From NCBI GenBank assembly GCA_035693105.1, contig DASSHC010000265.1, positions 1 to 19,646 on the forward strand: a stretch of DNA of 19,646 nt. Reading direction: 5' to 3'. Shown here one piece after another: positions 1 through 5,809 of this stretch; within the stretch, counting starts at the first letter, position 1, and every line of letters starts with the position of its first letter. The DNA comes from DASSHC01 sp035693105. GTDB taxonomy: Bacteria; Chloroflexota; Chloroflexia; Thermomicrobiales; Thermomicrobiaceae. The position numbers and the translations under genes are program-made. Below the pieces are notes generated by a model. It made no database searches, was not told the DNA's origin, and was given only the letters and a program-made list of their open reading frames with translations.

Positions 1-703
1 CGCTGGTATCGGCGATCGCCCAGCAGTGCCCGTCGTGCTCCACCAGCCGCCGCACCCATGAGTCCGCCGCCGCGACTCCCAGGCTCGCTCCCAGCGGCTG
101 CACCACGCTCAGTTGGTAGCTGTCCGTGTCGAACACCATCACCAGCGACTGGCTCTCGTGGCCGATCAGCCGCGCCTTGCGCGCCGCGCTGCCGTACGTC
201 TGGTTCGCCGTCCAGATGTTGCTCGCCATGTCGTACTCGCCCACGTTGGCCGCGCTGCCGAAGGCGATGTGCAGCTTGGTCCCCAACTGCGTCGCGTCCA
301 CCGCGTTCGCCGGCAAGGTCTGCTTCGTCGTCAGGCTGCCGTAGTTGCTCCCCGAGGTCGTCACCTGGTACAGCCCGGTCCCGTTCACCAGGTACGTCGT
401 CCCGTTGTAGCCGAAGCTCCAGCTTGGCTGCCCCGGCTGGAACGCCGGCACCGCCGCCTCCGTCTTGTCCTGCCGCTTCGGCCCCGCCGTCACCCCCTGG
501 CTGTCGTAGGCCGGCATCGCCCCGGTGCCGCTCCAGAAGCGGTCGCGCTCGTTCTGCAGCAGCCGCCGCGCCCCGCCGTAGAAGTCCGCCAGCCGGATGC
601 GCCCCACCTTCCCCTCGCTCGCCCACGCCTGCTGCCGCCGGTAGCTCCCCGGCTTCACCATGTAGCCCACGCCCGCTACGGTGACGTCGTAGGTCTCAGT
701 CAT
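1..703 (-). CDS. Phage virion/tail-like protein, 3' end beyond left edge
   Basis: An open frame runs on the minus strand from ATG at 703 to the left edge with no stop, giving about 234 residues, so the C-terminus is missing. GGGAG lies 5 nt upstream of the ATG, and the ATG overlaps the stop of the preceding gene as ATGA (700-703), which fixes the start. The protein begins MTETYDVTVAGVGYMVKPGS and continues with many short Gly/Tyr/Trp/Thr turns such as FGYNGTTYLVNGTGLYQVTT and EYDMASNIWTANQTYG. This pattern suggests repeated beta-hairpins or a beta-propeller, as in tail, baseplate or receptor-binding proteins. No signal peptide or membrane segment is seen. I do not recognise a named family. 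The virion role is inferred from composition and from its place in a phage operon. Codon use is strongly G/C-ending, like the neighbours. Confidence 0.72.
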   Translation of the reverse strand, partial: MTETYDVTVAGVGYMVKPGSYRRQQAWASEGKVGRIRLADFYGGARRLLQNERDRFWSGTGAMPAYDSQGVTAGPKRQDKTEAAVPAFQPGQPSWSFGYNGTTYLVNGTGLYQVTTSGSNYGSLTTKQTLPANAVDATQLGTKLHIAFGSAANVGEYDMASNIWTANQTYGSAARKARLIGHESQSLVMVFDTDSYQLSVVQPLGASLGVAAADSWVRRLVEHDGHCWAIADTS

Positions 704-1146
704 GGCCACTCCCACCTAAGCCGAGGGACAACCTCGGTGCCATCCTGGCGCCGACGCCCGGGCATGTCCCACGAGCGAGCCGGCAGCGCGGCCGCACACC
801 GGAAACCGGCCGCGCGCAGGCTCACCCCCGCCTCATCCTGCCGCGTGTACGTCACCACCCGGCGATACCCCAGCGCTCGAGCCGCCCGCCGCACGGCCCC
901 GTAGAGCATCGAACAGCCGTTCGAGACACCATCGGTACAGCAGCGCGATACCTCCAGCGTCAGCCCATCATCGAGCGCCCGCGCCACCGGTCGGCCGCAG
1001 ATCGCCACGCCTCGTAGCTGCGCACCGTCCGCGATCCCCACCAGCAGCCGGTACCCGCTCGGCGGTCGATGATGCCGATGCTCCGCGCACACGAAGACCC
1101 GCGCCTCGTGCCACGTCACCGGCACCACCCGTAGCGAACCACTCAT
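700..1146 (-). CDS. XF1762-like phage protein (GNAT-like fold suspected)
   Basis: A 148-residue protein with a recognisable conserved core. HRHHRPPSGYRLLVGIADG lies at residues 23-41, GVAICGRPVARALDDGLTLE at about 46-65, and CCTDGVSNGCSMLYGA at about 69-84, followed by RRAARALGYRRVVTYT. These blocks match what I recall of the XF1762 family, found in phages and prophages and often close to terminase genes. The layout (substrate-binding strand, then an 'RAARALGYRRVVTYT' helix-strand, then GxSLRAAGF) resembles an acetyltransferase fold, but no biochemical role is established that I know of. It starts at ATG 1146, overlapping the upstream stop as ATGA, and its own stop overlaps the next ATG in the same way. 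Both junctions suggest translational coupling. It is full length for the family as I remember it. Confidence 0.82.
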   Translation of the reverse strand: MSGSLRVVPVTWHEARVFVCAEHRHHRPPSGYRLLVGIADGAQLRGVAICGRPVARALDDGLTLEVSRCCTDGVSNGCSMLYGAVRRAARALGYRRVVTYTRQDEAGVSLRAAGFRCAAALPARSWDMPGRRRQDGTEVVPRLRWEWP

Positions 1147-1379
1147 GGCAAGCTCACCCCCACCCGGTTCCCATCCTCGTCCAGCAGATCCCGCCGCACC
1201 GCGCGCCGGTAGCAGCGACAGTGCGGATGCAGCGGCGGTCGCGGACCCTCATTGGCCCGAAACAGCGTGCCGTCCAGCGCCCGGCACACCACGCACGCCC
1301 CCGGCTGTGCTACCCACACCTCGATCACCACCCAGCGCAGCAGCCGCGGCCGCTTGTGGAACCTCCGCGCGTGCGCCAT
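1143..1379 (-). CDS. Small phage protein with Mu gpF-type Cys/His motif (copy B)
   Basis: A 78-residue protein. The central part carries C29-x2-C32, then PPLHPHCRC, giving C29, C32, H51, C54 and C56. This is the signature normally found at the C-terminal end of Mu gpF / SPP1 gp7-type head morphogenesis proteins (CxxCxxLDG...PPLHPxCxC). Here it stands alone, without the several-hundred-residue helical domain of those proteins. The five Cys/His positions probably bind a metal, which is inferred. Spacing is identical to that of the gene at 1506-1838, so the two look like paralogues. Start ATG 1379 has GGGAGGG about 9 nt upstream, placed right beside the repeat at 1397-1430. The stop overlaps the XF1762-like gene as ATGA. 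It may be a minor head, head-completion or adaptor protein, or a remnant of a longer one. Confidence 0.7.
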   Translation of the reverse strand: MAHARRFHKRPRLLRWVVIEVWVAQPGACVVCRALDGTLFRANEGPRPPLHPHCRCYRRAVRRDLLDEDGNRVGVSLP

Positions 1380-1396
1380 CAGGAGCGGCCCTCCCC

Positions 1397-1430
1397 TCCC
1401 CTGTCATCCTGAGCCGCAGCGAAGGATCTC
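1397..1430. repeat. Dispersed intergenic repeat, copy 1 (34 nt)
   Basis: This stretch is identical base for base to 13745-13778 and matches 13696-13729 in inverted orientation with two single-base differences. The core reads GTCATCCTGAGCCGCAGC followed by GAAGGATCTC. From general knowledge, closely related 'CATCCTGAGCGCAGCGAAGGATCT' elements are widespread intergenic repeats in high-GC bacteria including Chloroflexota. It sits between two phage-type genes, immediately upstream of the ribosome-binding site of the 1143-1379 gene. Confidence 0.85.
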
Positions 1431-1443
1431 CCTACGCTTGCGA

Positions 1444-1461
1444 AAAAGTGGATCCACTTTT
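1444..1461. repeat. Perfect 18-nt palindrome with GTGGATCCAC core
   Basis: AAAAGTGGATCCACTTTT reads the same on both strands. It shares its 10-base core with the larger palindrome that starts six bases later. It lies in the 126-nt gap between the two Mu-F-motif genes, directly after the dispersed repeat. As RNA on the minus strand it forms a short hairpin ending in four U residues. Confidence 0.85.
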
Positions 1462-1466
1462 AGAAC

Positions 1467-1498
1467 GCTCGGTTCTTGTGGATCCACAAGAACCGAGC
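1467..1498. repeat. Perfect 32-nt palindrome with GTGGATCCAC core
   Basis: All 16 base pairs are exact about the centre at 1482/1483, with outer arms GCTCGGTTCTT and AAGAACCGAGC. No loop is left over, so it would act as a cruciform or a protein site in DNA, or a long hairpin in RNA. Together with 1444-1461 it can refold: AGAAC at 1462-1466 pairs with GTTCT at 1472-1476, bringing the two GTGGATCCAC cores together. The sequence is AT-richer than its surroundings and looks inserted. It could be a REP/MITE-like element or a terminator. Confidence 0.85.
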
Positions 1499-1505
1499 CG
1501 GACCA

Positions 1506-1838
1506 TCAGTACCAGCCCTCGTCGACCCGCTCGCCGCTCGTGCTGTAGCACTCCCACTTCACCGCCACCCGCTCACAGTCGCAGTTGGGATGCAGCGGCG
1601 GGGTCGGCCCGTTCCCCCGCTCGAACCACTCCCCCACGAACACCGCGCACTGCGGGCAGGCCCGCCCCCCAGCCGTGCGCCACTCCTCCCACACCACGTA
1701 GCGCACGCAGGTGCGCGTGTCCGGAGGCGATTCGTCGGCCCGCTCGCCGCCATCGGTCGAGATACCGACGTCGGGATTGGTGGGCCGGCTCTGGTCCGGC
1801 CGGCTGCCCGGCCCCCCGCTGCCGTAGTCCAGGTTCAT
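1506..1838 (-). CDS. Small phage protein with Mu gpF-type Cys/His motif (copy A)
   Basis: A 110-residue protein. The first 40 residues are Gly/Pro/Asp/Ser-rich and probably disordered (GSGGPGSRPDQSRPTNPD). The folded part starts at RYVVWEEW (46-53) and carries C61-x2-C64-x18-H83-x2-C86-x-C88, ending the motif as PPLHPNCDC. This is the C-terminal signature of Mu gpF / SPP1 gp7-like head proteins, seen here without the main domain. The RxVVxExW stretch ahead of the first Cys also matches the gene at 1143-1379, so the pair arose by duplication or by parallel retention. Start ATG 1838 has a strong GGAGG 8 nt upstream and overlaps the stop of the mini-ORF at 1835 as ATGA. The role is inferred to be minor virion or head morphogenesis, possibly metal-stabilised. 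Confidence 0.72.
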   Translation of the reverse strand: MNLDYGSGGPGSRPDQSRPTNPDVGISTDGGERADESPPDTRTCVRYVVWEEWRTAGGRACPQCAVFVGEWFERGNGPTPPLHPNCDCERVAVKWECYSTSGERVDEGWY

Positions 1839-1984
1839 CGTCGCACCCTCCGATACGCCTCAGCATCGGACGCAGCCACGTGTCGCCAGGAAACACACAC
1901 CCACGCACGCCAAACGACCCGAGCCGCAAGCCTCCACCACCGCCAGCGGAGCCAACTGCAACACGCTGACGCCCTACGCCGCAT
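1835..1984 (-). CDS. Possible 49-residue Trp/Arg-rich mini-ORF after terminase
   Basis: This frame fills the gap between the terminase stop and the next gene. From ATG 1984, inside the terminase 3' end, it codes for 49 residues beginning MRRRASACC with the stretch LRWRWWRLAARVVWRAW, and it ends in SDAEAYRRVRR. Support comes from the ATGA overlap (1835-1838) with the next gene, the same coupling seen through the rest of this operon, and from GGTGGGG just before the ATG. Against it, the composition is odd, there are six or more Trp in 20 residues, and I recognise no family. An alternative is a leader or spacer that only carries the ribosome-binding site of the 1838 gene. Confidence 0.35.
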   Translation of the reverse strand: MRRRASACCSWLRWRWWRLAARVVWRAWVCVSWRHVAASDAEAYRRVRR

Positions 1985-3482
1985 ACCCCACCGCCGTCCT
2001 CGGTCGCCAGTCCTGCTCATCCAGCACCCCCACCAGCGCCGCCGAGAGCAGGAAGTCGTCGTGCGTCTTCGGGTCCGGCACCGACCACGACATCAGCCGG
2101 CCAGGCCCCGGCCGCACCGCATACGTACACGCCGCTACCTGCCGCCAGAAGACCTCGGCCAGGTTGCCCGCTTCCGGGTCCGACAGGGTCAGGTCGTACT
2201 CCTTGAAGCGCCCCGAGTCGATGATGCCGAGATAATCCCAGCCAAGCTGGCTCTTGGAGGCAAGCGAGAACGTGAAGGGCAGCACCGTCCGCTCTCCCAG
2301 CGCCGAGCGCAGGAAGCTCGCGAGCCCCGCGCCTACCCCGGTCGCGTCCACCACCACATACCGCGCACGCCAAACGTTGCGCGCCAGGTCCAGCAGTTGC
2401 CCGTACAGCGCCGTGTGCTTCACCCCGGTCCAGCCGTAGCGCCGCACCACTTCGTACACCGGCCGATTCTGCTTACCGGGTAAACCGGCATCCGCCCGGA
2501 CGCGCACCACCGTCAGCGCCGTCGCGTCCCGCCTGGCCGAGGGGTCGAACGTCTGCACCCCTTCAACCTGGTCCTCTTCCTCCCCGGCCACATCCAGCAG
2601 CAGCGCGTACGTTTCCCCTGGTCGACCGTGCTCCAGCGGCCCGTGCTCGCCCCGCATCTGGCCCCGGCGTGAGGCTGGGAACAGCCCGCCCTCGCCGTCC
2701 AGCTCCACTAGCTCGTACTCCGTCTTCACGAACGGATGTTCCGCGCCCAGCTCGGCGATCCGCCCCTCGACGTAGCGCCCGTAGGTCGGCAACTCCTGTG
2801 CGACCGCGCGCCAGGGGGCCAGAAACAGCCGCTGCCGGCCGTCAGCCGCCTGCAAGGACTCCAAGTACCGCATCTGGCGCGCAAGCAGCGTGTCGGCCGT
2901 CCAGACCGTCCCCAGCATCAGCGTGACCGCGTTCTCGGCGGCCGCCATCGGCGCGAAGACCGCGTCCCAGCGGTCCGGCTCCACGTCTTGCGCCTCGTTG
3001 CACACCAAGAGGAGCGAGGCCGTGTTGCCTCGCGCGTTCGCGCCAGGGGCAGCCGAGAGGAAGCGCACGCTCGCCCGGCCCAGCTCGACAATCGAGCCAT
3101 CGCGAAGGCGCGCCCGGCCCGCCAGCGCCCGCAGCCGCGGCGAACTCAGCCGCTCCGTCAGCCGGTCGCGGGCGATCACCCCCTGCGGCCGCAGCGTCGG
3201 CAGCACCACCACCACACTCCCGCCCGCCTTGTGGAAGAGCACCAAGAGGTAGCACAGCAGCTGCGCTAGCAGCTCGTCCTTGCCGCTCTGCCGGCTGAAC
3301 ACCACCCCGAACTCACCCGCGCCGGCCAGCCCGCGCCGGCGATCGAGCACCGCGCCGGCGATCGCCTGTCCGGGCCCCGCCTGGTATCCCCGCAGCGCCC
3401 GCTTCGGCAGCACGACCCGCGAGAACGCCCCCGGCTCGGCCAGCGCCGTCCGCAGCCCGTCACTCATCGCCACGCCCCCCAT
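1974..3482 (-). CDS. Phage terminase, large subunit
   Basis: A 502-residue protein with the two-part terminase layout. The N-terminal ATPase shows a Walker A variant FSRQSGKDE (R64 to K68), a Walker B ending in LLVCNEAQD with E163, and a coupling-type segment LMLGTVWTADT. The C-terminal RNase H-like nuclease has acidic residues in LLLDVAGE (D297), VVVDATGVGAG (D379) and THDDFLLSAAL (D475/D476). The enzyme pumps DNA into proheads using ATP and cuts the concatemer. The start was chosen at ATG 3482 because GGGAGG lies 8 nt upstream. GTG 3491 and ATG 3467 (MSDGLRTALAEPG) are alternatives. No small-subunit gene is visible upstream, where a host-like gene with its own terminator lies instead. All catalytic residues look intact, so the gene itself does not appear decayed. 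Confidence 0.93.
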   Translation of the reverse strand: MGGVAMSDGLRTALAEPGAFSRVVLPKRALRGYQAGPGQAIAGAVLDRRRGLAGAGEFGVVFSRQSGKDELLAQLLCYLLVLFHKAGGSVVVVLPTLRPQGVIARDRLTERLSSPRLRALAGRARLRDGSIVELGRASVRFLSAAPGANARGNTASLLLVCNEAQDVEPDRWDAVFAPMAAAENAVTLMLGTVWTADTLLARQMRYLESLQAADGRQRLFLAPWRAVAQELPTYGRYVEGRIAELGAEHPFVKTEYELVELDGEGGLFPASRRGQMRGEHGPLEHGRPGETYALLLDVAGEEEDQVEGVQTFDPSARRDATALTVVRVRADAGLPGKQNRPVYEVVRRYGWTGVKHTALYGQLLDLARNVWRARYVVVDATGVGAGLASFLRSALGERTVLPFTFSLASKSQLGWDYLGIIDSGRFKEYDLTLSDPEAGNLAEVFWRQVAACTYAVRPGPGRLMSWSVPDPKTHDDFLLSAALVGVLDEQDWRPRTAVGYAA

Positions 3483-3661
3483 ACCCCACACCTCCCGGTG
3501 TTATGGCGAACCACCAGACAAGGCTGAGGACTGACAGGGAAGGCCGAGGATCACCAGGCTGGATTTGCCCCGATCCTGAGGTGTTGTCGCCAGCCACCGC
3601 GCGGATCTACCAATCGGCGGAGTCCCTCGCCGCCCAGCACATCACCTCCACTACACAGACA

Positions 3662-3695
3662 AAAACCCCTCGCCCAAATCTGGACGAGGGGTTTT
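3662..3695 (-). terminator. Rho-independent terminator after the PHP-AlbA_2 gene
   Basis: An 11-bp perfect stem (3662-3672 with 3685-3695, arms AAAACCCCTCG / CGAGGGGTTTT) encloses a 12-nt loop. Read on the minus strand, it falls 30 nt after the stop at 3725 and runs into TTTTTGTCTG. The A-rich side gives a shorter U-tract on the plus strand, so it may work in both directions. It separates the host gene from the phage block. Confidence 0.88.
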
Positions 3696-3724
3696 GTATG
3701 GAGGCCGCGGAGCGCGGTTACGGG

Positions 3725-5599
3725 CTAGCGCCCAGCGCTCGCTCCGTTGCCATTGCCGTTTCCATTGCCATTACCATTGCCGCCGCCGCCGCTCGGGCTG
3801 AGCGCCTGCACCGCCGTGCGCCACTCCTTGCCCAGGCTCCCGGCGGCCACGTTGTAGAAGACGCGCAGGTCGCCGTTGTGCTGGTAGGCCAGGTCGAAGC
3901 GCACGTTGCCGTTGCGCCCCTTGCGGCGCCGGATGACCCCGAAGGGGCCTTCCCACTTGACCGCCGCGCGCTCCGGCGTGCCGGCTTGACTCTGCCGGAT
4001 GGCATAGCTCTCCAGCCGGCGCGCGCTCTCGGTCGTCACGTCCTCCAGCAGCTTGCGCTCACGCAAATCGAGCAGCGTGTAGTGGGTGGTGCCATCGCGT
4101 TCGACGGCGCCCAAGACCTCGAAGCCGCTACGCGGCAGCGGCACCTCGTCGCTCTGGGTGCGCTCGGCCAGCACGGCCAGCGACTCCGTCTGCGGCGCCG
4201 CCTGTGGCGTGGCGTGTGGCTCGCCCTGCGGCGCGGCCGGCTCCGGCAGTGCGCCGCTGGCCGGCTGCAGCGAGCGCCGCACCAGCTCGACGATCTGATC
4301 CCGATTGGCGACGAGCGTCTCACCGCCCTCGCGGATGAAGATCTCGCCGTCGGCGATCGCATAGGGCTTGTCTGGGCCGCTGGCGACCGTGACCGTCAGC
4401 AAGTCGTGGTCGTGGGCGCTCAGCACCTCGACCGTGGCCACCGGGGCGGGCGCGATGAAGCGCGCGAGATCTTCGCGCACCTGTTCGGCCATGACCTTGG
4501 CACGCGGCACACCGGTGACGGCGCCGCCGGCATTGGCGTCCATCCCCACGTAGATCGTGCCGCCCTCGCCGTTGGCGAACGACACCACGTCCTTGAAGAG
4601 CGTGTTGGTCTTGCGCCGGCTCTTGCCCAGGCTGGCGTGAAACGCCTGGGACTCGGTCGCGCCCTGCTCGCGTGCACTGAGCGCCTGCGCCAGCTTGCCC
4701 TCCGAGCCCGCGAAGGGCCGGACCACGGAGAAGTCGTTGCCCTCGAAGACCGCGCGCAGCGCCTCGAAGCTCAGCGTCGGCAGGGCCACCTCGGTCACGC
4801 GGTCGCCGACGCCCAGATCCTTGGAGCGCTCGGACTCGCGCAGCAGCCGGTGCGCATCGGAGCCCTGAATCACGTGCATCCGGCGCGGGTACTCGGTCTT
4901 GCTGCCGTTGAAGAAGCGCGCGGTCGAGCGCGAGCTGCCGCTCTCCAGATCGGTCGCCTCCAGCGCGTGGATGTGTTCGCTCTGGGTGTAGGCGATCTTC
5001 GTCTGTCCACCGAAGGGGAAGCCCTGCATCGCCACGCCGTGAGTCGAGTTGACGTGGGCCGGGATCACGATGGCCCCCGCCTCGTGCATCAGCTCGTAGG
5101 CCTCGCGCACTTCCGTGGTGGCCCCCACCTCACTGGTACCCTGATCGAGCTTCTCCTCGAGGATGTTCAGCGCCAGGAGCGTCTGCTCCAGCTTGCGGAT
5201 CGACGACTCGGGCGGAAAGATCGCCAGGATGTGGAAGCCGAAGGTCGCGGTGAACTCAAAACCAGGGAGGAGGAGGATGCGGTTGAGGAGGCGGCGGTAC
5301 TCGGCCAGCAACTCAGCCTCTTTGGGGCTGATGCGCCCGAGCGCCTCGAGCAGCTCCAGGTCCTCGATCTCACGCCACATGCGGGCGAAGCCGCGGACGC
5401 TGTTGTGGTCGGTGAATGCCAGAATATCGAGCCCGACTTCCTCGGCGCGGCGCAGGATGTCGATGAAGGTCACCTGCGATTGCTGATAGTCGGCCGAGGC
5501 GGGCGTGTGGATGTGAAGGTCCATCTTGCGCCAGGCGAGCTCTGGCTGCTCGCGCGACGGCTCGGAAGATGGACGTTGGCGTGAACGTCTGCTTCTCAC
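3725..5599 (-). CDS. PHP phosphoesterase fused to AlbA_2 (Schlafen-type) domain
   Basis: About 624 residues. The N-terminal PHP domain (about 25-300) has the full metal-ligand set: DLHIHT (H29, H31), FTDHNS (D64, H65), GFEFT (E115) with H123, PAHVNST (H182) and GSDAH (D248, H250). It is probably a metal-dependent phosphoesterase. Between two of these lies a long helical insert. The second domain (about 310-440) has the AlbA_2 pattern: KTNTLFKDVVSFANGEGGTI, YVGMDANAGGAVTGV, and a closing GEIFIREGGETLVAN. AlbA_2 domains occur in Schlafen-like and putative DNA/RNA-binding proteins. The C-terminus has a Pro/Ala/Gln linker, a KWEGPFGVIRRRKGRNGNVRF strand region and a Gly4-(Asn-Gly)6 tail. AGGAG lies 8 nt from GTG 5599 and 5 nt from TTG 5602; I prefer GTG. 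It stands alone with its own terminator. A nucleic-acid-directed phosphoesterase is inferred and the substrate is unknown. Confidence 0.85.
   Translation of the reverse strand: MRSRRSRQRPSSEPSREQPELAWRKMDLHIHTPASADYQQSQVTFIDILRRAEEVGLDILAFTDHNSVRGFARMWREIEDLELLEALGRISPKEAELLAEYRRLLNRILLLPGFEFTATFGFHILAIFPPESSIRKLEQTLLALNILEEKLDQGTSEVGATTEVREAYELMHEAGAIVIPAHVNSTHGVAMQGFPFGGQTKIAYTQSEHIHALEATDLESGSSRSTARFFNGSKTEYPRRMHVIQGSDAHRLLRESERSKDLGVGDRVTEVALPTLSFEALRAVFEGNDFSVVRPFAGSEGKLAQALSAREQGATESQAFHASLGKSRRKTNTLFKDVVSFANGEGGTIYVGMDANAGGAVTGVPRAKVMAEQVREDLARFIAPAPVATVEVLSAHDHDLLTVTVASGPDKPYAIADGEIFIREGGETLVANRDQIVELVRRSLQPASGALPEPAAPQGEPHATPQAAPQTESLAVLAERTQSDEVPLPRSGFEVLGAVERDGTTHYTLLDLRERKLLEDVTTESARRLESYAIRQSQAGTPERAAVKWEGPFGVIRRRKGRNGNVRFDLAYQHNGDLRVFYNVAAGSLGKEWRTAVQALSPSGGGGNGNGNGNGNGNGASAGR
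3743..3778 (-). repeat. Short tandem repeat coding for Asn-Gly units
   Basis: Six successive Asn-Gly codon pairs, with third positions varying (GGC/GGT/GGA, AAT/AAC), form the C-terminal tail of the PHP-AlbA_2 protein just before ASAGR. Because synonymous positions differ, the repeat is kept at protein level rather than being a fresh slippage tract. It probably codes for a flexible tail. Confidence 0.8.
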
Positions 5600-5641
5600 C
5601 AAGGGTTCTCCTGTTCACCACCTTTCTGTGTCATAGAACAA

Positions 5642-5670
5642 ACCGTGGCGCTCGAATTCCCGGCCACGGT
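5642..5670. promoter_or_regulatory. Inverted repeat in the PHP gene leader
   Basis: ACCGTGGC (5642-5649) and GCCACGGT (5663-5670) are exact inverted copies around a 13-nt centre. On the minus strand it falls between the predicted -10 element and the gene start, and its right arm is followed by TTTGTTCT. It could be an operator for a dimeric repressor or an attenuator hairpin. Confidence 0.45.
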
Positions 5671-5683
5671 CATTCTATGCGCA

Positions 5684-5692
5684 ATTATAGCA
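5684..5692 (-). promoter_or_regulatory. Extended -10 promoter element for the PHP-AlbA_2 gene
   Basis: TGCTATAAT on the minus strand is a perfect extended -10 (TGnTATAAT) about 85 nt upstream of the gene start. No good -35 hexamer is seen, as is usual for extended -10 promoters. The local AT content is much higher than in the surrounding DNA. Confidence 0.55.
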
Positions 5693-5743
5693 TAACTTGA
5701 GGCACGAACCGGAGGGTTGCCTGGCGCCAGCGGTCCTGATCCA

Positions 5744-5752
5744 TGCTAGAAT
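5744..5752 (+). promoter_or_regulatory. Possible extended -10 for the CvpA-like gene
   Basis: TGCTAGAAT lies 58 nt ahead of the GTG start at 5810, in the divergent intergenic region. There is no convincing -35 at the normal distance, so the call rests on the TGn-hexamer and its position. Confidence 0.4.
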
Positions 5753-5809
5753 ACCTGCCACCCTGTCGCTCCGGGGCCAGGCGCCTGCCACGCTACCGAG
5801 GGAGAGCAC

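Noticed and set aside
58..904. Plus-strand open frames in the first kilobase
   Set aside because: They are low-complexity Arg/Pro/Ser or Arg/His-rich shadows of the minus-strand virion-like and XF1762-like genes, which have start signals and ATGA overlaps.
1390..1500. CRISPR array
   Set aside because: The repeats here are one dispersed element and two self-palindromes, with no regular spacers and no cas genes.
3492..3661. Small terminase subunit gene upstream of the large terminase
   Set aside because: Minus-strand frames here are below 30 codons and show no DNA-binding helix. Only the terminase ribosome-binding site is supported.
3503..5584. 693-residue plus-strand open frame
   Set aside because: It is antisense to the PHP-AlbA_2 gene, has no ribosome-binding site and no recognisable domain, and crosses the terminator. 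High-GC DNA often leaves the antisense frame open.
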